Source of the DNA: an uncultured Roseburia sp.
GTDB lineage: Bacteria > Bacillota > Clostridia > Lachnospirales > Lachnospiraceae
Assembly (NCBI GenBank): GCA_910587865.1
Contig: CAJUNX010000018.1
Coordinates: 1-64,000, forward strand
DNA length: 64,000 nt
Direction of reading: 5' to 3'
Shown: positions 52,301 to 59,788 of the stretch, piece by piece
How positions within the stretch are numbered: the stretch's first letter is position 1
Layout of the letters: each line of letters begins with the position of its first letter
The notes under the pieces: generated by a model
Seen by the model: the letters and a program-made list of their open reading frames with translations, nothing else
What the model was told of the DNA's origin: nothing
The model's database searches: none
Program-made: the position numbers and the translations under genes

Positions 52301-54952
52301 AGCTATGTGCTGGATTACGCAGCAAAGACACAGGGACAGTCTGAGACCAGGATTGCGTGGGTGACAGGAGATACGACAAAGACGGTACAGAAAGAAACCG
52401 TCAATGTTACCGTAGCTCCTACGGTAATCAACGTGTATTATCTCCTGGATGAGAACGGCCCGGATCATGTACCGGACAATATTCCGGATGTACAGGAATA
52501 CCATGTGACATATGACGGAAACGGCGGAACGACGAAGATAGGCGAGGCATCTGTTACAGATCCGTCTGTTTATCCGGCAGGATATACACCGGTTTATGCA
52601 GCGCCGGAGAATCAGTTTACAAAGGCAGATGCTGTATTTGCATACTGGAAGATTGTCGGGACAGACAAGATAATCCAGGCAGAAGAAATCTTTGAGATGG
52701 CGGCTCCGGGAGCGGATATGACTCTGGTTGCGCAGTGGAAGCAGCTGACGGTCAATAAGAACGCCGGAATGCCGACGGATGCCGATGGAAATGAAAAAGA
52801 TGTTTTTGAGTTAAACGATGAGATTCCGTTCACGATTGTAGTGAAAAACAGCGGTGATGTGGCGCTGCAGAATGTGGTGGTCACGGATGAACTGGAAGGC
52901 GCTGTGATCGATGGAGGCAGCGGATACACAGTGACGGATAATACGGCTGTGATTGCTTCCCTGGCTGCAGGAGCGGAAGTGACTGTAAATGCGCACTATG
53001 TGGTGACGGAAGATGAGATCGGAAGGAATGATATTACCAATACCGCAAAAGCGGAGGCGGAAGGAACCATAGGAAGCGACACTACTGACCCGATCCCGAT
53101 GGATGAGGTTGACAAGCAGCTTACGGTGACAAAAGAAGTGACAAACGAGGATGAGGCAACCGGAACCGACGCTCAGGGCAATCAGGCATTTACCGCAGGC
53201 GATACGATTGAGTTTGCAATTACGGTGAAAAATACCGGAAACCAGACGCTTAAGGATATCGTGGTGGAGGATACGCTTGACGGCGCAAAGATTACCGGAG
53301 GAAATCTGCTGACAAACCTCTTTAACAGACTTGTATCCGGCTATACCGTGGAAGACGGAAAAGCTGTGATTGCATCTTTAAAGCCGGGCGAGAGCATTAC
53401 GGTAACGGCGACATATGTCGTGAAAGAGGCGGATCTTGGCAATCCGAACTTCAGGAATACGGTAACGGCAACGGCAGGGGATAATACGCCGGGTACCGGT
53501 ACGACAGATCCGATTCCGGTGGAGGAGAAGAATCCGGAGTACACGCTGACCAAACAGATCGTGGACGCGAAGGATGAGTATGCACCGGGAGAAGAAATTG
53601 TATATACGATTGTTGTAACGAATACCGGAAATCAGACATTGACAGAGGTGGAAGTAACGGATCACCTTCCGGTCGTGTTTGACGAAGAACAGTTAGAAGC
53701 AGAAAGCGCAGAAGTAATAGCTGCGGATGAAAACGGTGTAACCGTAAGATTTGACGAGATTGGAATTGGCGAGACAAAGACACTTACGGCGACCTATACC
53801 GTAACGGAAGCAGATGTATTGTACGGATCTGTTACAAATGTAGCGACTGCAGCCGGAAAAGATCCTGAGGATAAACCGGTGGATCCGAAAGATCCGGACG
53901 ATGGAGAAGTGACGACGGACACCGTAGACCCGGTAACGGACTACACCGTAACCAAGACCATCACCAACCCGCAGCCGCAGTACAACGTGGGCGACACGAT
54001 CCGGTACGCGATCACGGTAGCAAGTCAGGCGAACATCACGCTTGAAAATGTGGTTGTGACCGACCAGCTGACCGACGCGACGGGCGTGGTAACCTTTACG
54101 GAAGTAAACGGTGCGACAGTAAACGCTGACAACACCGTGACGATCGCGGCACTCGCACCGGGGGCAACGGTAACCCTGAACTGTGAGTACACGATCACGA
54201 GAGAGGATGCCGGAAGAAACATCATCAACACGGCATCGGCAACTACGGATCCGGTCGTGCCGACCGATCCGGAGAATCCTGATCCGATCGATCCGGGCGA
54301 GGAAGAATCCGACCCGACCGATCCGGCAGTGATTGAGAACCTTTATAACTTAACGATCCACTATGTATACGCAGCCGGCAGAACGGCAGCGCCCGACGTG
54401 ACGGCGCAGTTCCTGGCAGGTGAGACCTTCACCTACGATTCACCGGCCATCGACGGATACACACCGGACTACGCGTTCTTACGGAGCAGCGCGGAGGGTA
54501 TGCCTGCAAGGGATGTGGAGCTGACCGTGGTCTACACGGCGATCCCCGGACCGGCAGTATACGTACCGGGCACACCGGTGATTCCGGGCGTGCCGCCGAC
54601 ACCGGTTCCGATCGCTGACGCGCCGGCAGCCATAGCGGCATTACCGGTACCTGCAGGAACCGCGGTTCCGGTGATTCCGGTCATCACGATTCCCGACGAT
54701 CCGGTACCGTTAGCGGGCGGAGAAATCACGGCGGACGATGAGGAAGACGACGTGGTAATCGTACCGGTGGACGATCCGGAAGTACCGCTTGCGGGACCTG
54801 GCGACATGCATCACTGCTGTATCCTGCACTTCCTGCTGATGCTCGCAGCGGTGGTTGTATACATGTTCTATTCGGATGACATGAGAAGAAGACAGAAAAA
54901 GATCGCCGGGCTTACCGATGAGTACGGCCGGGAGACCATGAAAAGAAGATAG
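46397..54952 (+). CDS. Giant multi-repeat surface adhesin (DUF11/MucBP/InlB-type repeats)
   Basis: The 2851-residue protein has a signal peptide (KRWIAFLLAVIMVATTCMY). Next comes a Glu/Thr-rich stretch to about residue 175 and a beta domain common in Lachnospiraceae adhesins (TVTVTAPEGALPAGATVTV). InlB/Listeria-type repeats ending in YYAVFT, TLTAQW and YTAQF lie near 390-830. An MBG-like region follows at 958-1255. Nine DUF11-type repeats (TKTVVDQKNVYEPGDTVTYQI and relatives) fall in two groups, with MucBP-like modules (LTIRYVYEDGSEAAD, LTIHYVYAAGRTAAP) between and after them. The end is Pro-rich, then a hydrophobic helix (ILHFLLMLAAVVVYMFY) and a basic tail. No LPXTG is present. It probably binds mucin or other cells. 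Confidence 0.93.
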   Translation: MRKNAKRWIAFLLAVIMVATTCMYQSDLFLWATGDSGAVEDTAVTPAEETQVVTLPGNTETAVSTDMPTDVAGTDQAVENPAEPMVGSETPPVGTEAGGQPEDVASEAETGSGEETASTEAPSEETESAEEAVSTEEPEEGTESTEETASTEEPEIAEPEEEPKTEEKPAQTLTAVAEDGATVTVTAPEGALPAGATVTVTVMDPASVRQLIEDAVAADGKTVVSLKVYDVTLWDQDGNEIQPDESVKVTIQGADIQSESADVYHVKDEGNVEKLADSVDADRAEFETTGFSPMVLVETDESDEAVPFAEVSGTEITLETGESVTIECNKKGAHRHEAGKSEHPDIAGVTSGNAGKSYKHTITAGNTPGETYVTCCGTNYKVTVVPAVQKYNVNWYINGESVKTTTVRAGEKPVYGDTPKHSFIPDAEFMGWSTEQVGEKNVSYMAEADLPAVTADVNYYAVFTSLAYFYFVLPGKSNTSGNSDDYMYAGTGSIIVVDGVNSGTRWYTGNERNVEDYILTPPSDEAIRTGLSKYYDGNGGRDKYDPNWSYTINWTTYVAASNATGYDGSYLSNNNCIHVDSSITVDKNTTATVMYTVVRPDTTLAQSKEHAKNTGVEINSTVNESDRITTDGYTYDRIITNNGVEYTFDGWYTDSTYTTKAPDYITVTKNEHFYARYIASPYTLTYNANEGTFSDQTTGTKTGKYENGKLVRLIQAPTRDGYVFAGWLRSDDDSVISAGTTSITMPNQDLTLTAQWIDGRADATIVFNRGEHGAFNDPGKEQITYELKVGDPFPVVPEITADPGWRFTGWSPELPGTDAVVTEDKTYTAQFRELLPGVSVVKTITSTGTAPNGGYWVGDTISYQIVVTNTGERKLQDIAIRDIMTGATGSISNINGAAWNEAEKTFTVSEIAIDKTAIITYDYVIQKDDAGKEIENTASAEDIEDKKEENPDPIEILNPETLTIVSKSDTKDYTGQLQTISGFESGEVSVGGKTGIPVTATDGTTYYVVGPTASVSGTNVGDYTNEITNKDGAYVVDAEGRAVPDGRFVIGYREGILTINKASMADTLKLTGTDVIVTYDGEAHAAGTAVVTKNDVPVTDPSLKIEYRRAATDTEAPGEWTTDPSAITATDAGTVTIDVRVSSSNYSDTQEKTQTITINKRNLVLTSATLEKVYDGKELTNDGAAVTANEGTDEGWAKEEDKLAADAYEFSGGQTLVGSSENTFAIKDDQKKADIEKNYNLTLIPGTLTVTDKDKDNKPVDDGLVITKEHTPSVNDDGKFRVGDTVTFQITVTNIYKDAKDVTLTEIPGVEFAGMADSGNAVTKFFSGVKAFFTGEKGETHTINLAGGETRTVEATYVITEADIVKGSFTNTVFATMTDSEGKDREYKATDTVGNGTDKTEFEKPDAHITLTKTVVDQKNVYEPGDTVTYQIKAVNNGNLTLENIHVEDELVGKTGDNAWTIDQIAPGETKDLGTVTYTVKDTDASEEQSSTLTNTASVFEKNITYGETIVPLTCVDGTARVSIAQNNPSLAIIKEVNRGEDGNGKAGDFAVGEEIPYTITVTNNGSVTVNNITVEDTLVGAVGDNAISVGTLAPGAFETVEVTYEVTEADVIAGSVVNTAAASGTTAAGEPVSAGRAECTVDTAALNTDFTVSKQIVDKKDEYKVGETIQYQITVTSQANVTLTDLKVTDQLTNADGTVTFGTLPEGVRVDGNDPKALIIETLAPAGESGDTVTINCSYTPARDDAGKEIGNTATVTAAVPTQTGTEEKIVNASSDKAQIEKLYQLTIRYVYEDGSEAADKVVAQYLAGETYTYTSPDIAGYTPDLTVVKSVGTGMPKHDVVVTVTYTANDQTYTVNYLEAGANEVLHDPAENKSAKFDQVIDGSREAILIDGYEFDHADPASLTVGTDNTKNVINVYYTKRADLHYEIHYYYDGTEAEDQNVVVNDAIFDAEIPYEANLTGQHDGKSYVLDYAAKTQGQSETRIAWVTGDTTKTVQKETVNVTVAPTVINVYYLLDENGPDHVPDNIPDVQEYHVTYDGNGGTTKIGEASVTDPSVYPAGYTPVYAAPENQFTKADAVFAYWKIVGTDKIIQAEEIFEMAAPGADMTLVAQWKQLTVNKNAGMPTDADGNEKDVFELNDEIPFTIVVKNSGDVALQNVVVTDELEGAVIDGGSGYTVTDNTAVIASLAAGAEVTVNAHYVVTEDEIGRNDITNTAKAEAEGTIGSDTTDPIPMDEVDKQLTVTKEVTNEDEATGTDAQGNQAFTAGDTIEFAITVKNTGNQTLKDIVVEDTLDGAKITGGNLLTNLFNRLVSGYTVEDGKAVIASLKPGESITVTATYVVKEADLGNPNFRNTVTATAGDNTPGTGTTDPIPVEEKNPEYTLTKQIVDAKDEYAPGEEIVYTIVVTNTGNQTLTEVEVTDHLPVVFDEEQLEAESAEVIAADENGVTVRFDEIGIGETKTLTATYTVTEADVLYGSVTNVATAAGKDPEDKPVDPKDPDDGEVTTDTVDPVTDYTVTKTITNPQPQYNVGDTIRYAITVASQANITLENVVVTDQLTDATGVVTFTEVNGATVNADNTVTIAALAPGATVTLNCEYTITREDAGRNIINTASATTDPVVPTDPENPDPIDPGEEESDPTDPAVIENLYNLTIHYVYAAGRTAAPDVTAQFLAGETFTYDSPAIDGYTPDYAFLRSSAEGMPARDVELTVVYTAIPGPAVYVPGTPVIPGVPPTPVPIADAPAAIAALPVPAGTAVPVIPVITIPDDPVPLAGGEITADDEEDDVVIVPVDDPEVPLAGPGDMHHCCILHFLLMLAAVVVYMFYSDDMRRRQKKIAGLTDEYGRETMKRR
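46742..46885 (+). repeat. Three 48-bp in-frame tandem repeats in the adhesin gene
   Basis: Units at 46742-46789, 46790-46837 and 46838-46885 encode variants of TASTEEPEEGTESTEE. Each unit is 16 codons, so copy-number change would keep the frame and alter the length of the stalk next to the signal peptide. Confidence 0.75.
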
Positions 54953-55058
54953 TGCGGGACGAGACACACGGATCCTGTAAAACGGATGACACGGCGGGGG
55001 AATTTCTCCCGCCTGCCTCCGCATTACCGGACAGCGGAAACACAAGAAAGGACGACAT

Positions 55059-55247
55059 ATGTGGTACGATTTATTTGAAACCCTGCACCAGAGCATGGGG
55101 ATGCATTTTTGGGACCTGCCGGCAGCCATTGCGGGCGTGGTGCTCATCATCATGCTGGTGGTGCACAACATCAACCAGAAGAAACGTGAAAACCGCTTTG
55201 AGGAGAAGCTGGGCGGTTCGGCGGAACCGATGGGGAAGAGCTCATAG
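55059..55247 (+). CDS. Small single-pass membrane protein A
   Basis: The 62-residue protein has one helix (DLPAAIAGVVLIIMLVVHNI) followed by a charged tail (NQKKRENRFEEKLGG). It lies 106 bases after the adhesin stop with AAAGGAC upstream. It shares the pattern F-WDL-AA, a helix, then H, R and E residues with the next gene, so the two are probably related. The function is unknown. It may help assemble or anchor the adhesin. Confidence 0.75.
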   Translation: MWYDLFETLHQSMGMHFWDLPAAIAGVVLIIMLVVHNINQKKRENRFEEKLGGSAEPMGKSS

Positions 55248-55277
55248 CATTCATACTATGCAGGAAGGAGAAAACAG

Positions 55278-55469
55278 ATGTCATATATTTTTGAGCACAC
55301 CGTACTCGGCTTTTGCTGGTGGGATCTGATCGCGGCCCTGATTCTGGCTGCGGTGATTGCACTGTTTGTGTGGAAGCACCATGAGATGAAAAAACAGGAA
55401 CGTGACCTGGAGGATCAGGTGTCCGGAATCTACGCGAATGATACGGTAAAAATAGACGGACAGTCCTAA
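55278..55469 (+). CDS. Small single-pass membrane protein B
   Basis: The 63-residue protein has one helix (WDLIAALILAAVIALFVW) followed by a charged segment (KHHEMKKQERDLEDQVSG) likely to be a short coiled coil. It follows the related gene by 30 bases, with AAGGAG upstream, and ends just before a strong terminator, so it closes the adhesin operon. I do not recognise a family. Confidence 0.75.
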   Translation: MSYIFEHTVLGFCWWDLIAALILAAVIALFVWKHHEMKKQERDLEDQVSGIYANDTVKIDGQS

Positions 55470-55485
55470 ACATAAAATAAGGAAG

Positions 55486-55532
55486 AAAAAGGCCGCTTTG
55501 GCGATGGAAACCGTCGCGAAGCGGCCTTTTTT
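55486..55532 (+). terminator. Terminator of the adhesin operon
   Basis: GGCCGCTT (55491-55498) pairs with AAGCGGCC (55519-55526) and an inner GCGATGG with CCGTCGC, followed by TTTTTT and preceded by A-rich sequence. Part of the 3' arm, CCGTCGCGAAGCGGCC, is repeated at about 55554-55569. Confidence 0.9.
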
Positions 55533-55587
55533 GTCCCTCATTTGGCATGCGAGCCGTCGCGAAGCGGCCGTTTTTCCAAGGATCATA

Positions 55588-55793
55588 TGTTATGATGTTG
55601 GGGTCAAAAGCATCTGATCCCATGATGCCTTCGGATTTCTGCGCGTTTCACACTCCTGAAATCTGAAAAACATTCAAAATCCGCTCATTTTCCTGTGGAA
55701 AACAGCTGCTTTCTCATGTTTGGCGGGTCATAAAGTCATGCTTTTTCACGCCTGCGTGAAACACATGACCTTTTGACCCTGGTATCATGTTAT
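55588..55793. repeat. Structured inverted-repeat element (possible MITE or folded RNA)
   Basis: GGGTCAAAAG at 55601-55610 has its exact complement CTTTTGACCC at 55770-55779. The pairing extends outward for about 14 more positions with many G-U pairs. Inside are further hairpins: GCATC/GATGC, CGGATTTC/GAAATCTG, TTTTCC-TGT-GGAAAA, and a 55-base near-palindrome at 55725-55779 with arms GGGTCA, GTCATG and TTTCACGC. The element lies in a 577-base gap with no gene before an Rpn-like nuclease gene. A transposition footprint is not clear. Confidence 0.55.
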
Positions 55794-56046
55794 TTTTTAT
55801 CACTTTATCAGGGAAAATATTGCGGCAAATTGTCTTTTATGTTATTCTTACTACATCTGAATCATATCTGATACGGATTCTTTTCTCAAATGTCATTATT
55901 CGATATGTACAGGTGGCTGTGTCGGCATTCCTGTTTCCATTTTTTTGTAAAAGTCCGCCCATGTTTCCCAAACGGGCTGAACGAACGATTACTTTATATT
56001 GAAGATCACAAATTAAGGAAAGGAAAAACTCAAAGGAAAAACTTAT
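55794..56046. other. AT-rich upstream region of the Rpn-like gene
   Basis: There is no convincing gene here. A 71-codon open frame on the plus strand starting at 55787 lacks a ribosome site and has no recognisable family. The region ends with AAGGAAAGG and a further AAGGAAAA before the next start. Confidence 0.4.
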
Positions 56047-57009
56047 ATGGAATCAACAGCCATGCACAATATTTATGACAAGATTTTCAAGAAGATTCTG
56101 ACATTATCGTCCGGTTCTGTGATTCGTCTGATCAATGGACTGTTTGAGACTGATTATCCCACGGACAGCACGGTCACTTACAACTGGACGGAATTTCACG
56201 ATGACAGACTGCGCCGCACGCTTGCCGATACGATTCTGACAATCGGCGGAACCGACAGTTACCATCTGGAAGCGCAGTCATCAGTCGACGACACGATTAT
56301 TTTCCGCGTGTTCGAGTACAGCTTCGGGCATGCAAACCGGATGCGCATGACGTCGGACGGAATGTTCTGTCTGAGATTCCCGGAGCCGAAAATCATTTAT
56401 CTCTATTATCAGAACGAGGTTCCGGATCTCTACACACTGAAACTGGATTTCGGCAGTCAGGGAACATTTGACTATAATGTCCCTGCCCTGAAATTCCTGG
56501 AAACCACCGCGGAAGAACTGAACCGGAAAAATATGGTGATCCTGATCCCGTTTTATCTTCTGAAACTCCGTAAATCGATTGAGACAGCACGCACGCCGGA
56601 AAATCTTGAAGCATTGAAAAGTCTGATCCTGAATGATATAATCGGAAGTATCAGTAAAAACCTTGAGGCCGGAAACATAACGCAGAATGATGCACAAAAA
56701 CTGCGCCAGCTGACGCTCATGCTTTACCGGCATCTGTACGCTCACTATGAAGAAATGGAGGCGGTGAATGATATGACAGACGAATCGTTGATACTGGATA
56801 TTGACATTATCGAGGAAAAATATGAGACGAAGATTCAGAAGCTTCATGAACTGGAGCAACAGCATGTCAAACGTGAAAAACAGCTGGACGAGGAAATCCG
56901 GGGCCTCGCAAACGAAAACCGGAAGCTGGGGGAGTCAATTCAGGGCCTTATAAAGGAAAACCAGCAGCTGCGTGACATAATTGAGAAACTGCGCAGAGAA
57001 TCTGATTGA
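56047..57009 (+). CDS. Rpn/PD-(D/E)XK nuclease-family putative transposase
   Basis: The 320-residue protein begins with MHNIYDKIFKKILTLS, typical of Rpn-like proteins. It has a PD-(D/E)XK-type core with LRRTLADTILTIGG then YHLEAQSSVDD (Asp and the E-x-Q pair) and VFEYSFGHA. The helical C-terminus from about residue 255 is a coiled coil (LHELEQQHVKREKQLDEEI, ENRKLGESIQGLIKENQQL). The family includes recombination-promoting nucleases that cut DNA. It stands alone, next to the structured repeat element. An AAGGAAAA site precedes the ATG. Confidence 0.82.
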   Translation: MESTAMHNIYDKIFKKILTLSSGSVIRLINGLFETDYPTDSTVTYNWTEFHDDRLRRTLADTILTIGGTDSYHLEAQSSVDDTIIFRVFEYSFGHANRMRMTSDGMFCLRFPEPKIIYLYYQNEVPDLYTLKLDFGSQGTFDYNVPALKFLETTAEELNRKNMVILIPFYLLKLRKSIETARTPENLEALKSLILNDIIGSISKNLEAGNITQNDAQKLRQLTLMLYRHLYAHYEEMEAVNDMTDESLILDIDIIEEKYETKIQKLHELEQQHVKREKQLDEEIRGLANENRKLGESIQGLIKENQQLRDIIEKLRRESD

Positions 57010-57086
57010 GAGACTGTGCAGAGAACCGGCCGGGCCGGAATCAGGGGCCGCCATGAAATAACGTCTGAACGGATCAGGAGGAAGAA

Positions 57087-59009
57087 ATGCTGTCAGTACT
57101 GCTCGTAGCAATCAATGCAAAATATATTCATTCCAATCTGGCGGTGTACAGTCTGCGCGCTTATGCAGACAGATATCTCACAGAGACGGCGGACATCCGG
57201 ATCGGGGAATATACGATCAATCAGCCTCTCCGTGAGATTCTTGCGAAATTATATTTGGAAAAGCCGGATGTGCTCTGCTTTTCCTGCTATATCTGGAATA
57301 TTACATATGCGCAGGAGCTGGCGGAGGAATTTCATAAACTGTGCCCGCAGGTCCCGATATGGATGGGCGGACCTGAGGTGTCCTATGAAGCCGGGGCATT
57401 TTTACGGCAGCATCCTGCGGTAACGGGAGTCATGGCGGGGGAAGGGGAGCAGACCTTTCTGGAGCTGTGCGAATACTATGCAGGGATCCGAAATACGTGG
57501 GAGACATCACCCGGGAGAGCGGAGAGCGGCAAAAAACCGCCCGGGAGAGCAGAGGAAATAACGGTTGCAGAAGCAGCTGACAGGCAGCCGGAATCTGTGT
57601 CCGGTCCTGGGAAGATTGCGGGACTTATTTACCGTGACGGGGAGGAGATCCGCATTACCAGAGAGCGCGGGGCGCTTGATATGGACCGCCTGCCGTTCTG
57701 CTATGGGGATCCGAAGGAGTTTTCCAACCGCATCGTCTACTATGAATCGAGCCGCGGTTGTCCGTTTCGATGCAGCTACTGTCTGTCTTCCGTGGAAAAA
57801 TGTCTTCGGTTCCGTAGCATGGAACTGGTGGAGCGGGAGCTGTTGTACTTTCTTGAAAACCGGACGCCGCAGGTAAAGTTTGTGGACCGCACCTTTAACT
57901 GCATGCCGGAGCGTGCGATGCGTATATGGAGGTTCATCAGAGAGCATGATAATGGTGTGACCAATTTCCATTTCGAGATCGCGGCGGATCTGATGACGGA
58001 TGAAATGTCAGATCTGCTTGAGGGGATGCGGCCCGGACAGATCCAGTTTGAGATCGGCGTGCAGTCCGCAAATCCGGCCACGATCGCCGAAATCAGGCGT
58101 ACCATGCACCTGGAACGGGTAAAAGAGATTGCGGGCAGGCTTTTGGATGTGGGGAGGATCCATATACATCTGGATCTGATCGCAGGTCTTCCTTTTGAGG
58201 GGCCGGAATCGTTTGCAGCATCCTTTGACGAGATCTATGCGGTGAAGCCCGATCAGCTGCAGCTGGGATTTCTCAAGGTGCTCAAAGGATCATACCTGTA
58301 TGAGCATCGGGAAGAGTACGGTATCCTGTGTCAGAGCAGTCCGCCGTATGAAGTGATGGAGACAGCCTGGCTGACCTACGGGGAGCTTCTGCGTATCCGG
58401 CAGGCGGAGGAGATGCTGGAGATTTACTACAACAGCGGACAGTATGTGGTTTCCATGAAGCTGTTGGAGACGCAGTATCAGAGTCCGTTTGTGATGTACC
58501 AAAAGCTGGGAGCATTCTGTGACATAAACGGATATTCCGATATGAGCCATTCGCGCATCCGGCGGGCGGAGATTCTTTTGGAATTTGTGCGGCGGGAAAC
58601 ACCAGGTGTTTTTGATTTATTAAAAGAAGGATTAATTATTGATCTGTACGGCAGAGAAAATTGCAGGAGCCGGCCGGACTGGGCGGATGATCCGGCGGAG
58701 TGGAAAGACATATCCAGGAGCATCTGCGGCAGGGACAGACAGCAGCATGTGGAGCGTGTTCATTACCGCTTTCCGGACAGGAAGACAAGAACGCTTCGGG
58801 CGCTGCCGGCGCGGCAGGAGGAACCGCTGTATGTGAGATTCGACTATTCCTCGAGGGATCCGGTGAGCGGACAGGTGTTTTGGGAGTACTGTACGGGTGA
58901 GCAGACAGGCGTTTTGGGAGTACTGCACCGGGTAAGCGACAGCGGTTTGCCGGAGTATGCGGCGGACGGAAAAGAAAAGACGATCCGGCGCGGGAAGACG
59001 CAGAGATGA
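57087..59009 (+). CDS. B12-binding radical SAM protein with duplication-altered C-terminus
   Basis: The 640-residue protein has an N-terminal B12-binding-type Rossmann domain (VLLVAINAKYIHSNLAVYSLRAY, WMGGPEVSYEA). The radical SAM core has C225-x3-C229-x2-C232 in CPFRCSYC, then DRTFNCMPERAMRIWRFI. A C-terminal DUF4080-like region follows. It is an iron-sulfur enzyme of unknown substrate. A 34-bp tandem duplication at 58862-58929 shifts the frame so that a stop at 58933-58935 is bypassed, adding about 36 residues (ending KEKTIRRGKTQR) unrelated to the rest. A Gly/Lys-rich insert of about 30 residues lies near 135-170. Confidence 0.9.
   Translation: MLSVLLVAINAKYIHSNLAVYSLRAYADRYLTETADIRIGEYTINQPLREILAKLYLEKPDVLCFSCYIWNITYAQELAEEFHKLCPQVPIWMGGPEVSYEAGAFLRQHPAVTGVMAGEGEQTFLELCEYYAGIRNTWETSPGRAESGKKPPGRAEEITVAEAADRQPESVSGPGKIAGLIYRDGEEIRITRERGALDMDRLPFCYGDPKEFSNRIVYYESSRGCPFRCSYCLSSVEKCLRFRSMELVERELLYFLENRTPQVKFVDRTFNCMPERAMRIWRFIREHDNGVTNFHFEIAADLMTDEMSDLLEGMRPGQIQFEIGVQSANPATIAEIRRTMHLERVKEIAGRLLDVGRIHIHLDLIAGLPFEGPESFAASFDEIYAVKPDQLQLGFLKVLKGSYLYEHREEYGILCQSSPPYEVMETAWLTYGELLRIRQAEEMLEIYYNSGQYVVSMKLLETQYQSPFVMYQKLGAFCDINGYSDMSHSRIRRAEILLEFVRRETPGVFDLLKEGLIIDLYGRENCRSRPDWADDPAEWKDISRSICGRDRQQHVERVHYRFPDRKTRTLRALPARQEEPLYVRFDYSSRDPVSGQVFWEYCTGEQTGVLGVLHRVSDSGLPEYAADGKEKTIRRGKTQR
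58862..58929 (+). repeat. 34-bp imperfect tandem duplication within the radical SAM gene
   Basis: GGTGAGCGGACAGGTGTTTT starts at 58862 and GGTGAGCAGACAGGCGTTTT at 58896, both continuing GGGAGTACTG. The offset of 34 is not a multiple of three, so the copies are read in different frames (VSGQVFWEYC and EQTGVLGVLH). Confidence 0.9.
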
Positions 59010-59048
59010 CAGCCAGAGTATGAATAAACGGGAGAGCGGGAAAATAAA

Positions 59049-59780
59049 TTGTTAGAGGATTATGTGGTAATTGATCTGGAAATGACCGGGCTGAGAGTGA
59101 AGACGGATGTGATTCTCGAGGTGGGGGCAGTCCGCGTGCGGCAGTGCAGGGCGGCGGACACGTTTTCTGCCCTGCTTCGCACGGAGAATCCGATTCCCGG
59201 GGAGGTGAGCTCGCTGACCGGGATTACCGGTGAGATGGCGCAAAAAGGCAGGGACCCGGAAGAGGCGATGGCGGATTTTTTTGCCTTTCTCGGGGACGAC
59301 CCGCTTGTAGGTCAGAATATCATCTTTGACTACAGCTTTTTAAAGCAGTGGTCGGTAAATCATGATTTTATTTTTGAAAGAAATGCTGTGGATACGCTGA
59401 AAATCGCCAGGCATTTTCTGGAAGAGGGACAGAAGAAGGATTTGGAAAGTCTGTGCGCGCATTTTTCGATCGACAGGAAACATGCGCACCGTGCGCTGGA
59501 TGACGCACTGGCGACCTGGAGGCTGTTTGAATGTCTGAAGGCCGCATACGGAAAAACGGAAGAAGCGCTGTTTACACCCCGGCCTCTGTACTGCAAAGTG
59601 AAAAAACAGATGCCTGTAACCCCTCGTCAGCTGGCTTATCTGAAAAAATATGCACAGTACTACGGGATCGAACTGCCGCCGCATCCGGAGCGGATGATGC
59701 GCAGTGACGCCTCACGTCTCACGGATCGTCTGATTGTACAGTACGGCAGGCTGCCGAAGGAGAAGAGCGGGGCAGGGTAA
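59049..59780 (+). CDS. DnaQ/DEDDh-family 3'-5' exonuclease
   Basis: The 243-residue protein has Exo I VVIDLEMTGL, Exo II LVGQNIIFDYSFL and Exo III HRALDDALAT with the His of the DEDDh type. It resembles the exonuclease part of PolC or DNA polymerase III epsilon, with a basic C-terminal extension of about 75 residues. It removes nucleotides from 3' ends. It uses a TTG start (L of LEDYVV read as Met). The role may be proofreading or repair. Confidence 0.88.
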   Translation: MLEDYVVIDLEMTGLRVKTDVILEVGAVRVRQCRAADTFSALLRTENPIPGEVSSLTGITGEMAQKGRDPEEAMADFFAFLGDDPLVGQNIIFDYSFLKQWSVNHDFIFERNAVDTLKIARHFLEEGQKKDLESLCAHFSIDRKHAHRALDDALATWRLFECLKAAYGKTEEALFTPRPLYCKVKKQMPVTPRQLAYLKKYAQYYGIELPPHPERMMRSDASRLTDRLIVQYGRLPKEKSGAG

Positions 59781-59788
59781 AGCCGGTG

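Noticed and set aside
54540..54830. LPXTG sortase motif at the end of the adhesin
   Set aside because: No LPxTG or common variant is found before the final helix. EVPLAGP does not fit a known sortase pattern.
55787..56002. 71-codon frame upstream of the Rpn-like gene
   Set aside because: No ribosome site, overlaps the repeat element and AT-rich control DNA, and no recognisable family.
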